Assembly (NCBI RefSeq): GCF_900167945.1
Contig: NZ_FUZA01000008.1
Location: 220,176 to 284,175, forward strand
Length of the DNA stretch: 64,000 nt
From: Dyadobacter psychrophilus
GTDB lineage: Bacteria > Bacteroidota > Bacteroidia > Cytophagales > Spirosomataceae
Reading direction: 5' to 3'
Shown here: in pieces, positions 26,475-35,607 of the stretch
How positions within the stretch are numbered: the stretch's first letter is position 1
How the letters are laid out: each line of letters opens with the position of its first letter
Translations under genes and position numbers: made by a program
The notes under the pieces: model-generated
The model's database searches: none
Told to the model about the DNA's origin: nothing
What the model saw: the letters and a program-made list of their open reading frames with translations, nothing else

Positions 26475-28385
26475 CTATCGTAAAAGCATAAATGTACCAC
26501 TTTTTTCAACAGTTTGATTGATGTCGTCCACGAAAGTCATTTTGTAAACATACGATCCTACGGGTGCATTTGCCCCGTTAATCGTTCCATCCCAGCCAGT
26601 TGCGATATCTTCGGAATGAAAAATAACCTCGCCCCAGCGGTTCATAACAGAGAAGTTAAACGACTGAAGCTGGTTAGATTTGGCTTCAAGAATATCATTG
26701 TAACCATCGCCATTCGGGCTGAACGCCTGCGGGACAAAAACGCCCGCACTTCTTTTGTAGTTAATGATGTTCGACAAGCTTTCGAACCCGCCCGGAGTAG
26801 AATTTGCCCGAACCTGAAAGTTATACTCCAGATCGCTCTGTGCATTCACCTTAATGGTATAATTTGAATTCATTTGAACCGGAATCACTTCCTCGGCAGT
26901 GCTGGATCCGGCCTGGATAACATCATAACTGGAAGCGCCCGCGAGGATTGGCAATTCAGTTGTCCAGTTAAGTGTAGTCAGATTTTTTGTCAGCAAAATC
27001 GTGCACATTGGCTCCGAAGAAGGGACTTTTTGTCCGCAGGAATTCGTATAACTTATCTTATAACAGTAAGATAGCTCATTCGTTTTTACGTCCGGATCAG
27101 AATACTCACTTTGATTAAAAAGTGTAATTATTTTCTTGAACAATGTTGCACCTGCCTCCGCTTTTTCAATAGTAAGGTCATAAGTGCTGTTTGGTCCGGC
27201 ACCCGGAACATTTGCTTTGATGGTTACCGAACGGTCGCCGTCAACAGTAACTGCCGCATCCTTAATAGGCTTGGGGGAAGCAATTTCAGCCTTTACACCA
27301 ACCGGAGCGGATGTTGAAGTTACGTCCTTGATCTTGGCAACAACCTGATATTCCGAAAAGCTGCCGCATTGAACATCCTCGTCTGTATAAGTAATGTCAT
27401 TTATGGAAGTGAAGGTTTTAATGACCGTTCCATCCCGCAAAAGGTCGTACGATGTGAAGTCAGCTGCATCCGGATATTTGCTCCAAGTAAGGATATTTTG
27501 TCCGTCTTCTGACCGACCAGTTAACGTCATGCTGCTATAAACAGGGCTGTCGTTTTTACCGGAACACAAATCCTCCGAAGACAATTTCACCTGATACACC
27601 TGGCTTGTAGCCATATTTTTCACATCAAAGGGCTGTAAACCGCCGGATGACCTTCTTCCGGCCACAGTATAGTTCGAACCATTGGTGCTGTAACTGATGT
27701 CCGTATAAACACCACTTATGCCCTGATAATTGATCCTGAGTGTGCCATCACCCCTCATTTCAACTGACTTTATTGCAATGTCATTTAGCTGAGCCTGTTG
27801 AAAAGTAATGGGAAGCGAAGTGGCGCGGCCTTCTGCGCATCCTTTTCCAACATATAATCCGGTTAACAAAGCCGTTGGGCTACTACTAACATCTGCATAA
27901 TTGTGCTCGATCACCAATGGACTTCCTTTCTTCCAGATCTCTGTCTTTCCGTCGCCCCATTCAATTTTCACCTCATCGTAGGCTTTCAGGATCGCATCGT
28001 CAATTAAACTCAGAAAGATTTTTCCGCCACCGCATGAAGAATACTGAGGCGTAATTACTCGCGTTTCAAACACCTGGACAGTTTTACAAGCGTAAAATTG
28101 GCCTGATGATAATGCACCTTGCTGTAAAACTGTATATAACCCAGGAAGTGAGTATGTGAAAACAGGGCCTGGTGCGATTTGTGGAGATCTGCCGTTGAAA
28201 TTAGCATCGTAGCCTACCAAAATCGGATTCGGGACGGTGTTCGTAACCCGGATCGTCATGGGCGCACAACCTTCTGTTTTATCAATTGTGAAACCTCCCC
28301 CACCGCGGTCGCAGAGTCCCTGGGCCTGTAGTGTTTTGCTGAAAAAAATTAAAATAGAGAAAAGGGATAGTAATGTTAATCTCAT
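26475..28385 (-). CDS. Secreted T9SS type B protein with PKD/fibronectin-like domains (paralog A)
   Basis: 636 residues. A signal peptide ends in TLQAQ. The mature start GLCDRGGGGFTIDKTEGCAPMTIRVTN is a PKD-like domain. The middle holds two or three fibronectin type III-like units. The C-terminal ~85 residues are the type B sorting domain (CHU_C/gliding motility-associated): FVPQAFSPNGDGYNDILE, NRWGEVIFHSED, GWDGTINGANAPVGSYVYKM. The protein should cross the outer membrane by the type IX system and stay at the surface. It is a clear paralog of the gene upstream (28567-30516) with the same domain order and 182 bases between, so a tandem duplication is likely. Function unknown. Confidence 0.9.
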   Translation of the reverse strand: MRLTLLSLFSILIFFSKTLQAQGLCDRGGGGFTIDKTEGCAPMTIRVTNTVPNPILVGYDANFNGRSPQIAPGPVFTYSLPGLYTVLQQGALSSGQFYACKTVQVFETRVITPQYSSCGGGKIFLSLIDDAILKAYDEVKIEWGDGKTEIWKKGSPLVIEHNYADVSSSPTALLTGLYVGKGCAEGRATSLPITFQQAQLNDIAIKSVEMRGDGTLRINYQGISGVYTDISYSTNGSNYTVAGRRSSGGLQPFDVKNMATSQVYQVKLSSEDLCSGKNDSPVYSSMTLTGRSEDGQNILTWSKYPDAADFTSYDLLRDGTVIKTFTSINDITYTDEDVQCGSFSEYQVVAKIKDVTSTSAPVGVKAEIASPKPIKDAAVTVDGDRSVTIKANVPGAGPNSTYDLTIEKAEAGATLFKKIITLFNQSEYSDPDVKTNELSYCYKISYTNSCGQKVPSSEPMCTILLTKNLTTLNWTTELPILAGASSYDVIQAGSSTAEEVIPVQMNSNYTIKVNAQSDLEYNFQVRANSTPGGFESLSNIINYKRSAGVFVPQAFSPNGDGYNDILEAKSNQLQSFNFSVMNRWGEVIFHSEDIATGWDGTINGANAPVGSYVYKMTFVDDINQTVEKSGTFMLLR

Positions 28386-28566
28386 AAGTGTGCAATATTA
28401 AGACATGACCTTTTAAAAGACCTCATACCGACATGGAGCGATATGAACTATTGATGGTTGTAACAGCGTTACAAAAATAATTTATTTCAAAATGAGAATG
28501 GCTCTTAAATATTAAACGGGATTGCATTGAAAGTATTATTCTGATTCACAAGCCATTAGAAAAATC

Positions 28567-30516
28567 CTATCGGATCAATAAAAAACTCCCATTTCTCGAA
28601 ATTTGCTGGCCCGAAGCGTCCGTCATCTCGATTTTATACAAATAATATCCACCTGGTGCCTTCTCGTTTTTGATATTTCCATCCCAACTTTCTGAACTGT
28701 CTTCTGTTTGGAAAACCACTTCGCCCCAGCGTGTGAAGACCGACATATTAAATGTAGATACAAAATAAGCTTTCACTTCAAACCGCTCATTATAAGCATC
28801 CCCATTGGGTGTAAACGCATCCGGGATCAGGACAATGGGATCTCTTCGCAATGATAACACATTGGAATAACTCAGCATATTTCCGTCGGTTGACTGGGCT
28901 TTAACCTGAAATGAAAATGCAGATTGTGACCCTATATCGAGCAAATGGCTGGTTTCCAACTGTTTCGGAATTTCGTCCTGAACCGTGCCTGCATCATCCA
29001 TCTGAATTATATTATATGATGCAACGCCAGCCGTAAAAGGAGAATTAGCATTCCAAAGGACATCCGTAACCCGGTTTTGCAGGAGGATCGAACAAACTGG
29101 CGCGCTGAACGCCGGCGCTCTCAAGTTACAGGCGTTTTCATATGTAAACCGATAGCAATACGAGCTCTCAGAAGTGTTCACATCCACATCATCGAACAGC
29201 AAACTTTGGTTGTCCGGCTGGGAAATCTGTTGAAAATCTTGGCTTCCCAATGCTGCCCGTTCAACGATCAGGTCGTAACTGCTGGTAAGACCTTCGCCGC
29301 TTAATGCAACTTGAGTTGTAATCGTATGGTCGTCTTTAACGGTTACACTTGCAGTAGTAATCGTTTCGGGAGACGAGCTTTTTGGGGCAATGCTGAAAGG
29401 CGTGGAATAGGACCGGACGTCCTTTTCAATGATCGCAACGATCTCGTATTGATAGGTAGTCCCGCATTTTACATCGGTATCAAGATAAGAAAGTTGGTCG
29501 GAAGATGTAAAAATAACAGATCCATCGCGCTTTAACTGATATTGCAAAAGATTGTCGGTGTTGGGATAATGTTCCCAGGACACAGAAATGATCTCATCCA
29601 GCGAAACGGCCCCTTCTTTAAGCACGAGGCTGCTTACCACCGGACTGTCGATCAAATTTTCACAAAAGTTTTTTGAGGACAACTTAAAACGGTAAATCTG
29701 CTGTGGATTAAGGCCTGTAACGGTCGCTGACTGAGCGCCATCGGACTGGCCGCCCTTGCCCGTCGTAACAAATTGTCCATCCCCTTTATCAATCCAAATT
29801 TCTGTTGAAATCCCCTCCATTCCGTCATAAAGGATCTTTGCTTCACCGGAAGGAAGCATTTCCACGCTTCTTATCCTGATTTTCGCGAGGGATTGCGGCG
29901 CAGTCTGTTTGGTTAATGTGGTTTTCAAGCTTTGCGTACAAGCGCCGGTGGCATATTTGCCCTGAACCGTTATCGCGGGAAAATTTCCGCCCGACGCATA
30001 TTTATGATCGTAGAAAAGCGCACCGCCGTTTTTGATGTTAACCGATTGATTTACCCCATCACCCCAAGTAATGTCAATAGCATCATAAGCCAGCGAAATG
30101 CTGTCACTAATGATCGTAAGCCTCACACGGCCATTGGCACAAGTCATCAATTCAGCCTTTGGAGCGCGGTTTTCTTTCACGATAACATCCTTGCATAAAC
30201 TGAAACCGGCCACATCTTTTATGCTGCCATATTGCAAAATGGTATAAGTTCCGGGCAGATTGTATACATGTGAAAGTTCAAAAGACCGGTCCTTTTCCTC
30301 TGGTGGAGCTGTGCTGTTTTTGTTGAAATCGTAAGCGTAAGTGACATTTTCCGCATTAACCATCTGATCTGTAATGTTCACTGTCAGTGGTGCGCAGCCT
30401 TCGGTAGGTGTTACCAGAAATTTACCGGTAGTGCCGCAGAAGCTTTGTCCGAAAACATTTTTATCAACAAACAAAAATGCGCTTAACAGGAACAATAACA
30501 GTAGATTAATCTTCAT
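28567..30516 (-). CDS. Secreted T9SS type B protein with PKD/fibronectin-like domains (paralog B)
   Basis: 649 residues. Signal peptide ending near VFGQ. Mature start SFCGTTGKFLVTPTEGCAPLTVNITD, then a PKD-like domain with YNLPGTYTILQYG, fibronectin-like units (YRFKLSSKNFCENLIDSP; DTDVKCGTTYQYEIVA), and a type B sorting domain (LIPDAFTPNGDAYNERFE, FTRWGEVVFQTED, SWDGNIKNEKAPGGYYLYKI). Same architecture, similar length and many shared motifs with the next gene downstream, e.g. EGCAP and the (Y)S.PVxSSLVL/SPVYSSMTL segment. Surface display through the type IX system is expected. Divergent from ribBA. Confidence 0.9.
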   Translation of the reverse strand: MKINLLLLFLLSAFLFVDKNVFGQSFCGTTGKFLVTPTEGCAPLTVNITDQMVNAENVTYAYDFNKNSTAPPEEKDRSFELSHVYNLPGTYTILQYGSIKDVAGFSLCKDVIVKENRAPKAELMTCANGRVRLTIISDSISLAYDAIDITWGDGVNQSVNIKNGGALFYDHKYASGGNFPAITVQGKYATGACTQSLKTTLTKQTAPQSLAKIRIRSVEMLPSGEAKILYDGMEGISTEIWIDKGDGQFVTTGKGGQSDGAQSATVTGLNPQQIYRFKLSSKNFCENLIDSPVVSSLVLKEGAVSLDEIISVSWEHYPNTDNLLQYQLKRDGSVIFTSSDQLSYLDTDVKCGTTYQYEIVAIIEKDVRSYSTPFSIAPKSSSPETITTASVTVKDDHTITTQVALSGEGLTSSYDLIVERAALGSQDFQQISQPDNQSLLFDDVDVNTSESSYCYRFTYENACNLRAPAFSAPVCSILLQNRVTDVLWNANSPFTAGVASYNIIQMDDAGTVQDEIPKQLETSHLLDIGSQSAFSFQVKAQSTDGNMLSYSNVLSLRRDPIVLIPDAFTPNGDAYNERFEVKAYFVSTFNMSVFTRWGEVVFQTEDSSESWDGNIKNEKAPGGYYLYKIEMTDASGQQISRNGSFLLIR

Positions 30517-30642
30517 AGATGAGTAAAATTATCTCAGAATGACGGGCTGGATAGTTCCTGCAGATCATTGAAACGGATAAGCTAAAAGCTTTGTTAAGAT
30601 GCAATGGAGGTTCAAAAATAGAACTTTTCAACATTAAGAATG

Positions 30643-30650
30643 TACCTTTG
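30643..30650 (+). promoter_or_regulatory. Candidate -7 box of ribBA
   Basis: TACCTTTG followed by C is a perfect TAnnTTTG(C) match 50 bases before the ribBA ATG. No TTG element is seen at the usual distance. No FMN riboswitch fold was found in this leader. Confidence 0.6.
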
Positions 30651-30700
30651 CAGAGTAAAAACGAGTTTTTGTTTAAAACTATTTTTCGTCAACCTGATTA

Positions 30701-31948
30701 ATGAATAATAATAGCATTCCAATAGTTCTGGATTCCATAGATGAGGCCATAGAGGCTATAAAAAGAGGGGAAATGATCATTGTCGTAGATGATGAAGATC
30801 GTGAAAATGAAGGCGACTTTATTTGTGCAGCCGAGCTCATAACCCCTGAAATTGTCAATTTTATGGCCCGCGAAGGCCGTGGTTTGATCTGCGTTCCCAT
30901 TACCGAAGAGCGCTGTGCAGAACTGAACCTCGAAATGATGGTGGGTACTAACACAGCCCTGCACGAAACAGCATTCACTGTGTCAGTTGACTTACTTGGT
31001 CACGGCTGTACGACAGGAATTTCTGCCAGCGACCGTTCAAAAACCATTAAAGCACTTGTCGACGCGGACACACTGCCAGAAGATCTGGGACGCCCTGGCC
31101 ATATTTTTCCCTTGAAGGCAAAAAAAGGCGGCGTTTTGAGAAGAACGGGCCACACAGAAGCTGCAATCGATTTTCCAAGATTGGCAGGATTATCTCCTGC
31201 GGGCGTTTTGGTAGAGATTTTGAACGAAGACGGCTCCATGGCCAGACTTCCTCAATTGCGCGAAATTGCCAATCGGTTTAACCTTAAACTGGTTAGTATC
31301 AAGGACCTCATCGAGTACAGACTTCAAAAAGAATCCCTCATAAAGCGCGAAATCGGTGTAGATATGCCGACCAAATGGGGCCATTTTGACCTGATCGCCT
31401 ATCGTCAGATTAACACGGGCGATCTGCACCTCGCATTGGTGAAAGGAACCTGGGAAAAGGATGAGCCTGTGCTTGTGCGTGTACATTCATCCTGCGTTAC
31501 CGGCGATATCTTTGGCTCGTGCCGTTGTGATTGCGGCCCACAGTTGCATGCCGCCATGGAAATGGTGGATAAAGCAGGGAAGGGAGTGATCGTGTACATG
31601 AACCAGGAAGGACGTGGAATCGGGCTTTTAAATAAATTAAAGGCTTATAAGCTGCAAGAAATGGGTCGCGATACGGTTGAAGCCAATCTGGAACTTGGTT
31701 TCCCGATGGATGACCGCGACTATGGCGTTGGCGCTCAGATCCTGCGTGATCTGGAAGTGACCAAACTACGTCTTATCACCAATAATCCTAAGAAACGGGC
31801 TGGACTAATCGGTTATGGCCTTGAAATCGTTGATTCCGTGACTGTTGAAATTCCTTCCAATCCGCACAATGAGAAATATCTCTTGACCAAAAGAGATAAA
31901 ATGGGTCATAATCTGAGCAACCTGACAATGCCGGTAAATAAAGGATGA
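30701..31948 (+). CDS. ribBA: Bifunctional 3,4-dihydroxy-2-butanone-4-phosphate synthase / GTP cyclohydrolase II
   Basis: 415 residues, normal for the fused enzyme. Residues ~1-205 are the RibB part, with the acidic DDEDRENEGDF loop and GHTEAAIDFPRLAGL; it makes the four-carbon unit of riboflavin from ribulose 5-phosphate. Residues ~206-405 are RibA, with the zinc site in SCVTGDIFGSCRCDCG and the MNQEGRGIGLLNK loop; it opens GTP to start the pathway. The next gene overlaps its stop by four bases (ATGA), so it is translationally coupled. Confidence 0.97.
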   Translation: MNNNSIPIVLDSIDEAIEAIKRGEMIIVVDDEDRENEGDFICAAELITPEIVNFMAREGRGLICVPITEERCAELNLEMMVGTNTALHETAFTVSVDLLGHGCTTGISASDRSKTIKALVDADTLPEDLGRPGHIFPLKAKKGGVLRRTGHTEAAIDFPRLAGLSPAGVLVEILNEDGSMARLPQLREIANRFNLKLVSIKDLIEYRLQKESLIKREIGVDMPTKWGHFDLIAYRQINTGDLHLALVKGTWEKDEPVLVRVHSSCVTGDIFGSCRCDCGPQLHAAMEMVDKAGKGVIVYMNQEGRGIGLLNKLKAYKLQEMGRDTVEANLELGFPMDDRDYGVGAQILRDLEVTKLRLITNNPKKRAGLIGYGLEIVDSVTVEIPSNPHNEKYLLTKRDKMGHNLSNLTMPVNKG

Positions 31949-32373
31949 CGAATGTTCAAATTGTAAAGACTGAGGGCGACATGGAAAAGTGTCGCAGGGC
32001 CATTCAGGCTTTAAGGCCCCAGCTGGGGGATGACATTTATCTGGAAGCGGTGAAAAAGACGCTTGCAGATAACCGTCAAATTATATTTATTGAAGAAAAC
32101 GGTGAGGCTGCTGCAGTTGCGGTTTTTGAAACCGGATACAACCTTTTTAGGGGAAATTATATTTATATTGACGATCTTTCTACTTTGCCCGAACAACGTG
32201 GCAAAGGATATGCAGGCATCTTGATCGACTGGATTCTGGATTATGCCAAGAAAGAGGGTTATGCCCAGGTTCATCTGGACTCCGGCGTGTCTGAGGCGCG
32301 TACCAATGCGCACAGGCTTTATCTGAACAAGCGGTTCCAGGTCACAAGCCTGCATTTTGTTACCAATATCTGA
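31945..32373 (+). CDS. GNAT family N-acetyltransferase
   Basis: 142 residues. The acetyl-CoA site is visible as LPEQRGKGYAGILIDWIL (Q/R-x-x-G-x-G/A) after a YIYIDDLSTL strand, and the C-terminal HRLYLNKRFQVTSLHFV is the usual last helix and strand. The substrate is not known. The ATG overlaps the ribBA stop codon (ATGA at 31945-31948), and the heptose kinase gene starts 48 bases downstream on the same strand, so the three are probably one operon. Confidence 0.88.
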   Translation: MTNVQIVKTEGDMEKCRRAIQALRPQLGDDIYLEAVKKTLADNRQIIFIEENGEAAAVAVFETGYNLFRGNYIYIDDLSTLPEQRGKGYAGILIDWILDYAKKEGYAQVHLDSGVSEARTNAHRLYLNKRFQVTSLHFVTNI

Positions 32374-32421
32374 TTTCCTTAAGATTTGATCTAAAATTTA
32401 TACTAAGAGCGAAAGTATTTT

Positions 32422-33414
32422 ATGAATATTAATCAGGTTTTTGAAGCATTCGACACGTTGCGTGTACTGGTTATCGGAGATGTCATGCTGGACTCATATG
32501 TCTGGGGAAAAGTGGAAAGAATCTCGCCGGAAGCTCCGGTTCCAGTGGTTAATGTTCAAACCCGTGAGTATCGCCTGGGTGGTGCCGGCAATGTGCTCTT
32601 AAATGTACAATCCCTTGGCGCAGAAGCCATTATATGTTCGGTTATTGGAACCGATAGTTCGGGAGATTTGCTTCAAAGCAGCTTGAAAGACAAAGGGCTG
32701 AACTGCGAAGGCTTAATTCGCAGCGAAAGCCGGATAACCACCATTAAGGAACGCATTATCGCTGGTTCGCAACAAGTTGTCCGTATTGATACGGAAACAG
32801 ATAAGCCTGTTTCACAAATTGAAACAGAGCAATTGATTGCGAAAGCGAAAGAGCTCATCCCGAGCTGTAATGTGATTATTTTTGAGGATTATGACAAAGG
32901 TGTGCTCACTCCCGAGTCTATTTCCGAGATCACTGCGTTTGCCAACGAGCACAATGTTCCAACTGTTGTGGATCCCAAGAAACGCAATTTTCTCGCTTAC
33001 AATAACACCACATTATTTAAGCCCAACCTGAAAGAACTGCGCGAAGGTTTAAAAATTGAGTTCGATGTGGACAACCCGGATGAACTTCGCGGCGCTGTAC
33101 AACATTTAAAAGAGGCCCTGAATGTCAGAGGTGCCTTGATTACACTTTCGGAGCGCGGCGTTATCATTGATTTTCAGGATGAAGTGCACAAGTTACCTGC
33201 GCATATCAGACAAATTGCGGATGTTTCCGGCGCTGGCGACACGGTTATCAGCATTGCGGCTTGCTGTGTTGCGTTGGGTTTGCCACCCAAAATGATTGCT
33301 GCCGTTTCTAATCTGGGTGGAGGTTTGGTTTGCGAGCTCGTTGGCGTGGTGCCAATTGATAAGGAATTATTAAAAACCGAAGCGCTCAACTTGATTATCG
33401 CACCAGCTTACTAA
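32422..33414 (+). CDS. rfaE1: D-glycero-beta-D-manno-heptose-7-phosphate kinase
   Basis: 330 residues. PfkB/ribokinase fold of the HldE kinase domain: VLVIGDVMLDSYVWGKVERISPEAPVPV at the start, RLGGAGNVLLNVQSLGA, VVDPKKRNF, and DVSGAGDTV with the catalytic Asp near residue 272. It phosphorylates heptose 7-phosphate at O1 for ADP-heptose and LPS inner-core synthesis. The cytidylyltransferase half found in E. coli HldE is absent; in Bacteroidota it is usually encoded separately (rfaE2). Probably in one unit with ribBA and the GNAT gene. Confidence 0.92.
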   Translation: MNINQVFEAFDTLRVLVIGDVMLDSYVWGKVERISPEAPVPVVNVQTREYRLGGAGNVLLNVQSLGAEAIICSVIGTDSSGDLLQSSLKDKGLNCEGLIRSESRITTIKERIIAGSQQVVRIDTETDKPVSQIETEQLIAKAKELIPSCNVIIFEDYDKGVLTPESISEITAFANEHNVPTVVDPKKRNFLAYNNTTLFKPNLKELREGLKIEFDVDNPDELRGAVQHLKEALNVRGALITLSERGVIIDFQDEVHKLPAHIRQIADVSGAGDTVISIAACCVALGLPPKMIAAVSNLGGGLVCELVGVVPIDKELLKTEALNLIIAPAY

Positions 33415-33451
33415 CAAGTCATTTTCGTTCGTTCGCATTTTAAGCACAGGC

Positions 33452-34432
33452 TTACCAGTTGATCCCTGACTGGCCCAACCCCATTCTTCTTGTAAATTTG
33501 GATGAAAGCTTGGACCTGCTGGTAATGTAACGCACGCTTGCGCCAATGTAAGGAGTCGTTGCTGGCGTGTAAGATGTAAGGTTTTCCCGGGCGCTGTTGA
33601 ATGTTTTGATCTGCCGAAAAGTGCTTACCCCTGCTTCCAAAGACACATTAATAGCCGTAAATAAATGCGCATTAGCGGAAATCCCCGTCTTGATCTGACG
33701 ATAATTTTCTCTCCTAAGCATCTTTTCCTCAGGCATTTGTATTTGAAAACCGCCGCTATAACCACTCAATCCAGCCAGCAAATCCACATTAAACCATTTT
33801 GTCGCTTTGTAATTTGCATTAGCCATAAAAGGCAGCAATGCGGATACCCGCCAATGTCTTCCTAATCCCTTATTTACCCCAAAAACAGGCACAAAACGCA
33901 GTTTTTGATTGTAAGCCAAAACGGAGCCATACAAAATCTGAGTCCGCAAACCGAGAATGTGCATCCGCGCCGCGCCGCCCCAAAAGAAGGGCTGCGGACT
34001 GAAAAAAGTCTCATTCGTCTCCGTCATGCCCAAACCGCCTCCATAAACCCAAAGCCGGTCCTTAATGCTGGCTTGAAGCCTGATCACACCCAATGAAAGC
34101 GTTTTATATCCGTTTTCCGGGCTGTTCTTTCCATCTACGGTTGGCTGGATCTGATTATATTGGGCCAGCATAACCGTATGCACTGCCCGCAGGTCAAACT
34201 TTTTTCTTAAACTATAACCCAGTTGCACCTCGCTGTGAATAGGTATAATCCCCAAAAAACCAGTCCTTGTCACACCATAATCCTGCGTTCCGTTCATGCT
34301 GGAAGGCACGGCGTAGTCTGCTTTTAATGTTAAATTGGGATAAAAAAGGCGGCTAAGCGAGAAATGCTGGGCTTGCGCGGCACTGAAAAACAGGAGAAGC
34401 GAACAGGTTAGCAGACTTCGGGAATGGATCAT
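33452..34432 (-). CDS. Outer membrane beta-barrel protein, DUF6268-like
   Basis: 326 residues. A signal peptide ends in AAQAQ. The rest alternates short amphipathic strands typical of an outer membrane barrel (LKADYAVPSSM; SEVQLGYSLRKKFDLRAVH; LWVYGGGLGMTE; YIGASVRYITS). I recognise it as like the DUF6268 family of Bacteroidota but am not certain. The C-terminus (GLGQSGINW) ends in an aromatic residue, in line with BAM-dependent insertion. Function unknown. It converges on rfaE1 with 37 bases between. Confidence 0.72.
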   Translation of the reverse strand: MIHSRSLLTCSLLLFFSAAQAQHFSLSRLFYPNLTLKADYAVPSSMNGTQDYGVTRTGFLGIIPIHSEVQLGYSLRKKFDLRAVHTVMLAQYNQIQPTVDGKNSPENGYKTLSLGVIRLQASIKDRLWVYGGGLGMTETNETFFSPQPFFWGGAARMHILGLRTQILYGSVLAYNQKLRFVPVFGVNKGLGRHWRVSALLPFMANANYKATKWFNVDLLAGLSGYSGGFQIQMPEEKMLRRENYRQIKTGISANAHLFTAINVSLEAGVSTFRQIKTFNSARENLTSYTPATTPYIGASVRYITSRSKLSSKFTRRMGLGQSGINW

Positions 34433-34597
34433 GCGGAAAAGTCGGGGTGGCTGATTTTGGCAAATAACGTGAAAAGGCAGAGGCTATTGTATTTAAGAAA
34501 AGATCGGAAGGGAACATTGATAGTACAATTCTTGTGAAAGCGGGTAATAACGGTCACGATTTGTCTTAACTAAAAAACAATGTGCATGCATCCTGAT

Positions 34598-35593
34598 ATG
34601 AAAACAACATTACTTTTCTTATTCATTTTGTTATCCAATGTTGCCATGGCGCAAATTGCTGAAACCTACGCTGAAAAACTGGGTTACCCAAAAGGGAAAA
34701 AAGTGTTGATCATCCATGTGGATGATGTGGGCATGTCATATGAATCAAATCAGGGTGCGATCAAGGCGATTCGGAATGGTATTGCCAATTCGCTGAGCGT
34801 AATGATGCCTTGCGGTTGGGTGCCCGGTTTTGTTAATTATTGGAAGGAAAACAAGGATCTGGATGCCGGCCTTCACCTTACAATGACTTCGGAATGGAAA
34901 GACTACCGCTGGGGACCCCTTGCCGGGAAGCCGAATGTAAAAGGGCTTGTTGATCCCGAAGGTGCGATGTGGCGAAGCGTGGCGGATGTGATCAAAAATG
35001 CATCGGCCGACGAGGTGGAAACGGAAATCCGGGCGCAGCTGGATCGTGCGCGGGCAATGGGTTTTGAGCCTACGCACATGGATTCTCACATGGGGACGCT
35101 CTTTGCAACCAACGAGTTTCTGGAACGCTACCTGAAAGTGGGTATGCAGGAAAAAATTCCGGTTATGTTCCCGGGTGGGCACAATACGGCCATTCAGGCT
35201 GAGGAAAAAATGATCGCAGAGCGATTTCAGATGACGCAAACCATTGGAAAACAACTCTGGGACGCCGGACTCCCTGTGCTCGATGATCTGGAAAATACAA
35301 GTTATGGCTGGAAAGGACCGGAAAATGGAGACAAATCAGAAAAAGCTCTGCAAAAGTATAAGACTGAAAAGTACATTAATGCCATCAAAGCGCTTAAACC
35401 GGGCCTGACAATGGTCATTATGCATTGCACCATCCACTCGGAAGTTTTTCCACATATTTCCGATTCAGCGATAACGCGCGAAGGCGATTATCTGGCAATG
35501 ATTGATCCCGAATTGAAAAAATACATTGAAAAAGAAAGCATCATTCTTACCACCTGGCGAGAAGCAATGCAGCGGCGGCAAAAAGTGAAATGA
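34598..35593 (+). CDS. ChbG/HpnK (YdjC-like) carbohydrate deacetylase, secreted
   Basis: 331 residues from the ATG at 34598, where the signal peptide (MKTTLLFLFILLSNVAMAQ) begins; the ATG at 34580 would add six residues. The YdjC fold metal site is seen as HVDDVGMS (Asp pair), a His in DAGLHLTM, and HMDSHMG. A late HCTIHSE block completes the active site. YdjC enzymes remove acetyl groups from diacetylchitobiose or similar amino sugars; export through a signal peptide implies action in the periplasm or outside. It converges on the hybrid kinase gene with 14 bases between the stops. Confidence 0.88.
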   Translation: MKTTLLFLFILLSNVAMAQIAETYAEKLGYPKGKKVLIIHVDDVGMSYESNQGAIKAIRNGIANSLSVMMPCGWVPGFVNYWKENKDLDAGLHLTMTSEWKDYRWGPLAGKPNVKGLVDPEGAMWRSVADVIKNASADEVETEIRAQLDRARAMGFEPTHMDSHMGTLFATNEFLERYLKVGMQEKIPVMFPGGHNTAIQAEEKMIAERFQMTQTIGKQLWDAGLPVLDDLENTSYGWKGPENGDKSEKALQKYKTEKYINAIKALKPGLTMVIMHCTIHSEVFPHISDSAITREGDYLAMIDPELKKYIEKESIILTTWREAMQRRQKVK

Positions 35594-35607
35594 TTGGGAA
35601 TTGGCAA

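Noticed and set aside
30517..30700. FMN riboswitch upstream of ribBA
   Set aside because: The conserved riboswitch segments are absent; only a TAnnTTTG box is seen.
32422..33414. Bifunctional HldE
   Set aside because: Only the kinase domain is present; the protein ends before any nucleotidyltransferase HxGH motif.
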